From assembly GCF_943193195.1 (NCBI RefSeq), contig NZ_CALPDG010000032.1, positions 1-44,908 of the forward strand: DNA of 44,908 nucleotides, in the 5' to 3' direction. This DNA is from Mediterraneibacter agrestimuris. Lineage in GTDB: Bacteria; Bacillota; Clostridia; Lachnospirales; Lachnospiraceae. The notes beneath the pieces were generated by a model. It made no database searches. It was not told the origin of the DNA and was given only the letters and a program-made list of their open reading frames with translations. Shown here in pieces: positions 39,372-44,908 of the stretch. The translations under genes and the position numbers were made by a program. Each line of letters opens with the position of its first letter. Position 1 is the stretch's first letter.

Positions 39372-40070
39372 ATGCAGGATAATCAAAGAAAAATAGTACA
39401 GAATAAGAATGAGAAGCAGTTTGCGGCTGATACGTCGAACCGTAGTATGGGAGACTGGGCAAAAGCGCTGGTTATATTGTTGATCGGACTGGCTATCGCA
39501 CATCTTGGAGTCACTTTATTTTTATTATCTGATTTGGGAACGGATACATTTACAGTGTTTGCACAAGGGCTTGCCAGAAGAGTGGGCATAAGTGTGGGAA
39601 TGATGCAGATGACAGTTGTCTGTGTATTGATGATCATTATGCTTCTTACCACAAAAGGATATGTGAAGCCGGGAACAGTTGTCTGTGCACTATGCGGTGG
39701 ACCGATCATTGATTTTTTTACATGGATTCTGGGTGGATATATCAATGGAGATTCAGCGATGATAGTCAGAATAATCAGTGTGGTGGCTGGCTGTGTGATT
39801 CTCTCACTGGGGATGTCTGTTGTAATCAACAGTAATGCCGGAACCGGACCAAATGACCTGGTTGCGATTATTTTAACAGATAAGATTCGGAAAATTGAGT
39901 TCCGCTGGGTACGTATGGCATGTGACGTATTTTTTGTAGTACTTGGATTTGTACTTGGCGGAACTGTGGGCGTGGGTACGATCGTAGCTGTATTTCTGAC
40001 AGGACCATTGGTACAGTTCTGGCTGCCTAAGACAAAGAAGATTGTGAACAGTATTTTGAGAGAAGTGTAG
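39372..40070 (+). CDS. YczE/YitT-like membrane protein
   Basis: 232 residues. A hydrophilic start (about 28 residues), then five membrane spans with LLSDLGTDTFTVFAQGLARR and a second, related motif INSNAGTGPNDLVAIIL; this repeat is typical of the YczE/YitT-like integral membrane proteins. Transport or regulatory role in the family is not settled. GGGGAAGAG ahead. It is 19 bases before asnB. Confidence 0.75.
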   Translation: MQDNQRKIVQNKNEKQFAADTSNRSMGDWAKALVILLIGLAIAHLGVTLFLLSDLGTDTFTVFAQGLARRVGISVGMMQMTVVCVLMIIMLLTTKGYVKPGTVVCALCGGPIIDFFTWILGGYINGDSAMIVRIISVVAGCVILSLGMSVVINSNAGTGPNDLVAIILTDKIRKIEFRWVRMACDVFFVVLGFVLGGTVGVGTIVAVFLTGPLVQFWLPKTKKIVNSILREV

Positions 40071-40089
40071 GAACAGGAGGAAAAACAAC

Positions 40090-41970
40090 ATGTGTGGATT
40101 TGCAGGATTTGTGGGTGGAGTTGAGAACCGCAATCAGGTACTGACGGCAATGATGGACACAATTGTCCACCGGGGGCCGGATAGTGAGGGAAGATACATT
40201 GACGAAGATGCAGCTTTGGGATTCCGCCGTTTGAGTATTATAGATTTGTCAGAGGTTGGCGACCAGCCTTTTTATAATGAAGACAGGAGTAAAGTGCTTG
40301 TTTTTAACGGGGAAATCTACAATTTTCAGGAGCTTCGCAGGGAACTTACGGCGTCGGGGCATGTGTTTGTGTCTAATACAGACTCTGAGACATTGATTCA
40401 TGGGTATGAGCAGTGGGGCGAGAAGCTGGTAGACCGTCTGCGGGGAATGTATGCCTTTGTTATCTGGGATATAGAGCAGAAGAAACTGTTTGCAGCAAGA
40501 GATATTTTCGGCATTAAGCCGTTGTATTATGCACAGATGAATGAGACATTGTTGTTCGGATCTGAGATTAAGTCTTTTATGGAGCACCCGAAATTTGATA
40601 AGGTGTTTAACGAGGCGGCGCTTGGAAATTATCTGTCTTTCCAGTTTGTGCCTACCAACGAAACTTTTTTTAAAGGGGTATTCTGCCTTCAGCCGGGGCA
40701 TTATTTTACTTATCAGAATGGAAAAATGGAGATTACCCGTTACTTTGAACCGCATTTTACAGGAGATACCAAGAAATCCTTCGAGGAGGTTGTGGAAGAT
40801 GTGGAAAAAGTAATGAAGGAATCTGTGGAAATGCACAAAATCAGTGACGTTGAGGTAGCTTCTTATTTGTCCAGTGGTGTGGATTCCAGTTATCTGACTT
40901 ACTTGGGACAGGTGGATCATACATTTACGGTTGGATTCGATGAGGGGAAATACAGTGAGATTCAGGATGCAAAGGAGTTTGCCGAGAGTATTCACATGCA
41001 GAATGACGCCAAGGTGATCACGCCGGAGGAATACTGGGACAATCTGTCAGATATTCAGTATTATATGGACGAACCTGTAGCGGATCCGGCAGCCGTTGCC
41101 TTATATTTCCTGAGCAAAGAAGCGGCGAAGAAGGTAAAGGTAGTTCTGTCAGGCGAGGGATCGGACGAGTTGTTTGGAGGCTATAATATTTACTGTGAAC
41201 CGCTTCAGCATACAGGGTTTGACAGGATTCCGCTTGGAATTAGGAAAATGCTTGGGAAATTCGCAGAGGTTTGTCTGCCCCGTGGCATGAAGGGGAGAGG
41301 ATTTTTGATGCGTCATGGAAAGACTCTGGAAGAACGGTATTTTGCAAATGCGACAAATATTTTTACAGAACGAGAGGCAAATCAAATTCTAAAGAAGGGC
41401 TGTCAGCCGGGAATTCAAAAAGTGACAAAGCCACTGTATGACAGAGTGAGGGATAAAGATGCGGTGACGAAGATGCAATATGTAGATTTGCATCTGTGGC
41501 TGGTTCATGATATCCTTATGAAAGGGGATAAGATGGGAATGGCAAATTCCCTGGAAGTCCGTGTTCCGTTCTTGGACAAGAAGGTACTGGAACTGGCTCA
41601 GACACTGCCCCTTGACTATAAAGTTCGGGCGCCGAAGACAAAGGTAGCGCTGCGAGGGGCGGCTGAGAAGGTGATTCGCAGTAAGACCGCCGAGAAGAAG
41701 AAACTGGGATTTCCCATTCCGATTCGCATATGGCTGAAAGAGGAGCCTTATTATAACCGTGTCAAAGAAATGTTTCAGTCAGATGCGGCAAAGCAGTATT
41801 TTAATACTGGGATCCTGCTAAAGATGCTGGATGACCATAAGAATGGAAAGAACCGGAATGAAAAGACAGATAACAGCCGTAAGATTTGGACGATTTACAT
41901 TTTTCTTGTATGGTATGACCGTTTCTTCGGGCACGGCAAACCGGTACACCCGAGAATGAATATAAAATGA
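40090..41970 (+). CDS. asnB: Asparagine synthase (glutamine-hydrolysing)
   Basis: 626 residues. N-terminal class II glutaminase begins MCGFAGF with Cys2 as nucleophile, followed by HRGPDSEG and NGEIYNFQELR. The synthetase domain has the PP-loop SSGVDSSYL (about 260-268), VVLSGEGSDELFGGY and SLEVRVPFLDKK. Makes asparagine from aspartate with glutamine and ATP. Length and motifs normal. AGGAGG ahead of ATG 40090. Confidence 0.95.
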   Translation: MCGFAGFVGGVENRNQVLTAMMDTIVHRGPDSEGRYIDEDAALGFRRLSIIDLSEVGDQPFYNEDRSKVLVFNGEIYNFQELRRELTASGHVFVSNTDSETLIHGYEQWGEKLVDRLRGMYAFVIWDIEQKKLFAARDIFGIKPLYYAQMNETLLFGSEIKSFMEHPKFDKVFNEAALGNYLSFQFVPTNETFFKGVFCLQPGHYFTYQNGKMEITRYFEPHFTGDTKKSFEEVVEDVEKVMKESVEMHKISDVEVASYLSSGVDSSYLTYLGQVDHTFTVGFDEGKYSEIQDAKEFAESIHMQNDAKVITPEEYWDNLSDIQYYMDEPVADPAAVALYFLSKEAAKKVKVVLSGEGSDELFGGYNIYCEPLQHTGFDRIPLGIRKMLGKFAEVCLPRGMKGRGFLMRHGKTLEERYFANATNIFTEREANQILKKGCQPGIQKVTKPLYDRVRDKDAVTKMQYVDLHLWLVHDILMKGDKMGMANSLEVRVPFLDKKVLELAQTLPLDYKVRAPKTKVALRGAAEKVIRSKTAEKKKLGFPIPIRIWLKEEPYYNRVKEMFQSDAAKQYFNTGILLKMLDDHKNGKNRNEKTDNSRKIWTIYIFLVWYDRFFGHGKPVHPRMNIK

Positions 41971-42081
41971 TGAAAGAGTCGGTTGGGTTGTTTCGAGTTG
42001 CCATGCATGCGATGAAACAGTCAGTTGGGTTGTTTCGAGTTGCCATGCATGCGATGAAACAGTCCGGTGGACTGTTTCGAG
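41969..42081 (+). repeat. 42-bp tandem repeat array between asnB and the FtsW-family gene
   Basis: Two complete units (41969-42010 and 42011-42052) and one partial (42053-42081). Units begin GATGAAA(C/G)AGTC, include TTGTTTCGAG and end TTGCCATGCATGC. Each unit can fold through GATGAAACAG/TTGTTTC; the last forms a strong GAAACAGTCC-GGT-GGACTGTTTC hairpin. The first unit overlaps the asnB stop codon. Confidence 0.85.
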
Positions 42082-42097
42082 TAATAGGGGAGATTTA

Positions 42098-43489
42098 ATG
42101 AGAAGCAGAACTGTTCAGCCGCTGAAACAGCGGACACAGAAAAATGAAAGCAAACAGAATAGAAGGTATAGTGGTTCAGTACAGCCGAAGTCACGTGTCG
42201 TTCAAAGTCAGAGGAATCTGGTTAGAGTTTCTTATGGCAGTGAGGTCAGACCATCCAGAGCGGCACAGCCTGTGGCAAGGAATGGTCAGCAGATTCAGTC
42301 TGGTTCAGCAGCCAGGAAGAAGAGACGGGGGTTCTGGTCCAGAATATTCGTGCAGGATGCACAATATTTTGATTATGATTTGCTGCTGGTGATTGTCTTT
42401 TTGATGTGTTTTGGACTGGTCATGCTTTACAGCACCAGTGCTTACAGTGCACAGAACGACTTTGGGAATGATATGGCGTATTTTTCCAAACAGGCAATTA
42501 TCGGACTTATTAGTTTTGCATGGATGCTTTTTGTATCCAGAATAGATTATCTGTTTTATGGGGCATTTTCTTTTGAAGCATATATATTTGCTATGTTTAT
42601 GATGGCACTTGTACAGACACCCCTGGGAGTGGAAGCATATGGTTCCAGACGGTGGATTCAGCTGCCGGGAGAGATGACGCTGCAGCCGTCAGAGATTATG
42701 AAGATTGCTGTAATTATGTTTATTTCTTATGAACTATGCCGGTTGGGAAATAAAGCGGCTACCAGAGAGGGAACCATCCGTGTATTTGCTTTTGGTGTAA
42801 CGGCGGCGGGCGGAGTTATGTTTTTAACAGATAATTTAAGCACGGCGATCATTGTAATGACAATTACTTGTATCCTTTATTTTGTGATACATCCGAAAAC
42901 GAAACCATTTTTTGTAATCATTGCGGGAGGGGCAGCGTTTGTTGCGGCTTTTGTAGGGATTCTTGCGGTGAAAGCAACAAGCAGCAGCGAAAATTTTCGC
43001 ATCAGACGTATTCTGACATGGCTGGATCCGGAAAATCATTCGGATCATGGCGGATTTCAGGTAATGCAAGGTCTGTATGCGATTGGTTCAGGAGGCTTTT
43101 TTGGAAAAGGACTGGGAAATAGTACACAGAAGCTGGGGGTTATTCCAGAAGTGCAGAACGATATGATCCTGACTGTTATCTGTGAAGAACTGGGCGTGTT
43201 CGGTGCAATTGTGATTCTACTCTTGTTTGGGCTGATGATATACCGGCTGATGTTTATTGCCAGAAATGCGCCGGATTTGTATGGTTCTCTTCTGGCAACA
43301 GGGGTTCTTGCACATATTGCGTTACAAGTTACACTGAATATTGCCGTGGTGACTAACCTGATTCCAACAACTGGGATTACATTGCCGTTTATCAGTTACG
43401 GAGGTACTTCCATTCTCTTTTTGATGACAGAAATGGGAATGGCACTTGGGGTTTCGAGAAAGATTAAGCTGAAAGGCGTAAAAAGATAA
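42098..43489 (+). CDS. ftsW: FtsW/RodA/SpoVE-family peptidoglycan polymerase
   Basis: 463 residues. A basic, low-complexity N-terminal extension (about 1-85, rich in Arg/Gln/Ser) precedes about ten membrane spans. SEDS motifs: MLYSTSAYSA, GVEAYGSRRWIQLPG, LQPSEIMKIAVI, FLTDNLSTAIIV, KGLGNSTQKLG, PEVQNDMI, PTTGITLPFISYGGTS. Polymerises glycan strands during division or sporulation together with a class B PBP. GGGGAGA is seven bases ahead. ftsW is preferred over rodA or spoVE by motifs, but not certain. Confidence 0.85.
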   Translation: MRSRTVQPLKQRTQKNESKQNRRYSGSVQPKSRVVQSQRNLVRVSYGSEVRPSRAAQPVARNGQQIQSGSAARKKRRGFWSRIFVQDAQYFDYDLLLVIVFLMCFGLVMLYSTSAYSAQNDFGNDMAYFSKQAIIGLISFAWMLFVSRIDYLFYGAFSFEAYIFAMFMMALVQTPLGVEAYGSRRWIQLPGEMTLQPSEIMKIAVIMFISYELCRLGNKAATREGTIRVFAFGVTAAGGVMFLTDNLSTAIIVMTITCILYFVIHPKTKPFFVIIAGGAAFVAAFVGILAVKATSSSENFRIRRILTWLDPENHSDHGGFQVMQGLYAIGSGGFFGKGLGNSTQKLGVIPEVQNDMILTVICEELGVFGAIVILLLFGLMIYRLMFIARNAPDLYGSLLATGVLAHIALQVTLNIAVVTNLIPTTGITLPFISYGGTSILFLMTEMGMALGVSRKIKLKGVKR

Positions 43490-43496
43490 AAAAACC

Positions 43497-43525
43497 TTTT
43501 CAGACAGAGAAAAGTATGGTATAGT
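43497..43525 (+). promoter_or_regulatory. Promoter candidate for the degV gene
   Basis: TTTTCA, 17-bp spacer ending TGG, TATAGT: an extended -10 element. An ATGTAGT/ACTACAT dyad (43529-43549) lies at the expected transcript start. Confidence 0.5.
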
Positions 43526-43594
43526 TTTATGTAGTATTAAAAACTACATGATTTAGAAGTACATAATACAAGCTGTAGTTTGGGAGGGAACCAA

Positions 43595-44434
43595 ATGGAT
43601 TATAAGATTATTGTTGACAGTTGCGGAGAACTGACGGAAGAAATGAAAAAAAGCGGAATATTTGAGTCTGCCGCTCTAAGTATGGAAGTAGGAGGAGAGC
43701 GTATTGTAGATGATGATACATTCGACCAGACAGCGTTTCTGGCGAAAGTTGCAGCAGCAAGTGAGTGTCCCAAGTCATCCTGCCCGTCACCGGAAACGTA
43801 CATGGATAAATATCATTGTGATGCAGACAGAGTGTACGTGGTTACACTGTCAGCAGAACTGAGTGGTTCTCATAACAGTGCAGAATTAGGAAAAAGCTTA
43901 TATATAGAAGAGTATGGCGAGAAACAGATTTATGTATTTAATTCCAGATCTGCCTCAATCGGTGAGACACTGATAGCTCTGAAGATTCAGGAGTGTGAGG
44001 AAGCCGGTATGACATTTCACCAGGTTGTTGAGACAGTGGAAGCATATATTGCAGGACAGAATACTTATTTTGTTCTGGAGAATCTGGATACACTTCGCAA
44101 AAACGGTCGTCTCACCGGATTGAAATCATTGATGGCGGGTGCATTGAACATCAAGCCTGTGATGGGAGCAACTCCGGAAGGGACTATCTGCCAGCTTGGT
44201 CAGGCAAGAGGTATGAAAAAGGCGCTTGCAAAGATGGTTAAGCATGTGGCTGAGGATGTGATAAACAGTAAAGAAAAGATATTGGCGATTTCACATTGTA
44301 ATTGTCCGGAGCGTGCAAAGGAAGTACAGAGAATGCTTTTGGAACAGATAGAGGTAAAATCTTCTTTTGTAATGGATACTGCGGGCATCAGCAGTATGTA
44401 TGCCAATGATGGTGGGATTATTATTGTAGTTTAG
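43595..44434 (+). CDS. DegV-family fatty-acid-binding protein
   Basis: 279 residues from ATG 43595 (GGGAGG eight bases ahead). DegV pattern: IIVDSCGELTEEM, KSSCPSPETYMDKY, VVTLSAELSGSHNSAEL, FNSRSASIGE, FVLENLDTLRKNGRLTG, NIKPVMG. Members bind a fatty acid and feed kinases of the FakAB type. Normal length; a single-gene unit. Confidence 0.92.
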   Translation: MDYKIIVDSCGELTEEMKKSGIFESAALSMEVGGERIVDDDTFDQTAFLAKVAAASECPKSSCPSPETYMDKYHCDADRVYVVTLSAELSGSHNSAELGKSLYIEEYGEKQIYVFNSRSASIGETLIALKIQECEEAGMTFHQVVETVEAYIAGQNTYFVLENLDTLRKNGRLTGLKSLMAGALNIKPVMGATPEGTICQLGQARGMKKALAKMVKHVAEDVINSKEKILAISHCNCPERAKEVQRMLLEQIEVKSSFVMDTAGISSMYANDGGIIIVV

Positions 44435-44507
44435 GGAAAATTGTGATAAACTGGATAAAGATGTACTACGCTGGATTTGTGTCCGGCAGAAGAAGGAGTT
44501 TAGAACG

Positions 44508-44759
44508 ATGAGTCAGGAAAAGGTGGACCGTTATAAAAAGGAGAAGGCAGGCAGAAAGCAGATGATCAGAAAGCAGCGGGTGATGAATGCAGTACGCAAG
44601 TGTGTATTGACAGTTGCAGCGCTGGCTCTGGTGGGATGGCTGGGATATTCCGCTTATGACACATACACTGCCAATCAGGAGCGGGAAGTGGCATCCGTCA
44701 ACTACGATGCAGTGAATACTTATTTACAGAATCTTACAGTAGAAGAGAACGTAGATTAA
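44508..44759 (+). CDS. Small single-TM membrane protein
   Basis: 83 residues. A basic N-terminus of about 30 residues, one span (about 32-50, VLTVAALALVGWLGYSAY), and a short outer tail ending LTVEENVD. AAGGAG ahead of ATG 44508. A Clostridia hypothetical; function unknown. Confidence 0.65.
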   Translation: MSQEKVDRYKKEKAGRKQMIRKQRVMNAVRKCVLTVAALALVGWLGYSAYDTYTANQEREVASVNYDAVNTYLQNLTVEENVD

Positions 44760-44802
44760 GCTGGACTGTATGTGAGATAAAATAGGGAAGAAAAGATAAG
44801 GA

Positions 44803-44833
44803 GAGAGGGCGATTCCGATGGAATCGCCCTCTC
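44803..44833 (+). terminator. Strong hairpin after the small membrane gene
   Basis: GAGAGGGCGATTC and GAATCGCCCTCTC, 13 perfect pairs with a five-base loop, but no T run on the plus strand. A second imperfect hairpin (GGTGC-GGAG/CTCC-GCACC, 44851-44875) follows, with ACTTTTCG behind it. Confidence 0.5.
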
Positions 44834-44908
44834 AGACTGTAGACAAAGTTGGTGCTGGAGAAGAACTCCCGCACCACTTTTCGATAAAATCTATTTTTTC
44901 TTTTGTCT

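Noticed and set aside
41969-42081. Riboswitch ahead of the FtsW-family gene
   Set aside because: Tandem units with the same hairpin and an overlap with the asnB stop fit a repeat family, not a known riboswitch fold.

Overview
The window reads as low-to-medium GC Firmicutes DNA, most likely a gut Lachnospiraceae (Clostridia). The evidence is strong AGGAGG ribosome sites, SpoVG-type and spore-coat (CotJC) genes, a YczE-type membrane protein, DegV, FtsW/RodA-type and AsnB proteins, and a conjugation system of the Gram-positive VirB4/VirB6/PrgI/VirD4 type. Genus cannot be fixed from the sequence alone.

Bases 1 to about 36290 are the larger part of an integrative conjugative element (or an integrated plasmid). 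Its left end and its integrase are not in the window. Running left to right it holds: eroded phage/ICE-like small ORFs (1-632); a maintenance block of SSB, a sigma-like factor, ParA, ParB and a winged-helix protein (1626-7433), interrupted by small AT-rich membrane-protein genes; a three-gene cassette around a HipA-like kinase (7821-9260); a class B sortase and a SipW/TasA-like/vWA-Cna surface-fibre operon (9434-17255); a type IV secretion operon (17369-26331: coiled-coil protein, VirB2-like, VirB6-like, PrgI, VirB4, two-domain wall hydrolase, lipoprotein); a probable oriT (about 26386-26668) and mobilisation genes (26800-29962: RHH-like protein, MobC, MobA relaxase); a SpoVG-like protein, ArdC, a PcfB-like protein and the VirD4 coupling protein (29955-35575); and a HicAB module with its own promoter/operator (35585-36287).

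From about 36300 the sequence is chromosomal: a 5'-truncated manganese-catalase/CotJC gene that looks cut by the element's right end, an MCP on the minus strand, tRNA-Pro(GGG), a YczE-like protein, asnB, a 42-bp hairpin repeat array, an FtsW/RodA-family gene, a DegV-family gene and a small membrane protein.

Two patterns stand out. First, a 17-bp palindrome, GTGCCGA-N3-TCGGCAC, occurs 12 times. Six copies are in gene leaders or spacers, five lie in the parB coding sequence (where they encode a VPKVGT peptide repeat at 39-42 bp spacing), and one is in a parB-tail remnant. This looks like a ParB/KorB-type centromere-operator set, partly built into parB itself. Second, small hydrophobic-protein genes have been inserted behind backbone genes, each bracketed by direct copies (38, 73, about 57+57 and 73 bp) of the backbone sequence just upstream. 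Three of these four bracketing repeats contain the palindrome. This suggests a recurring way of loading small membrane-protein genes onto the element.
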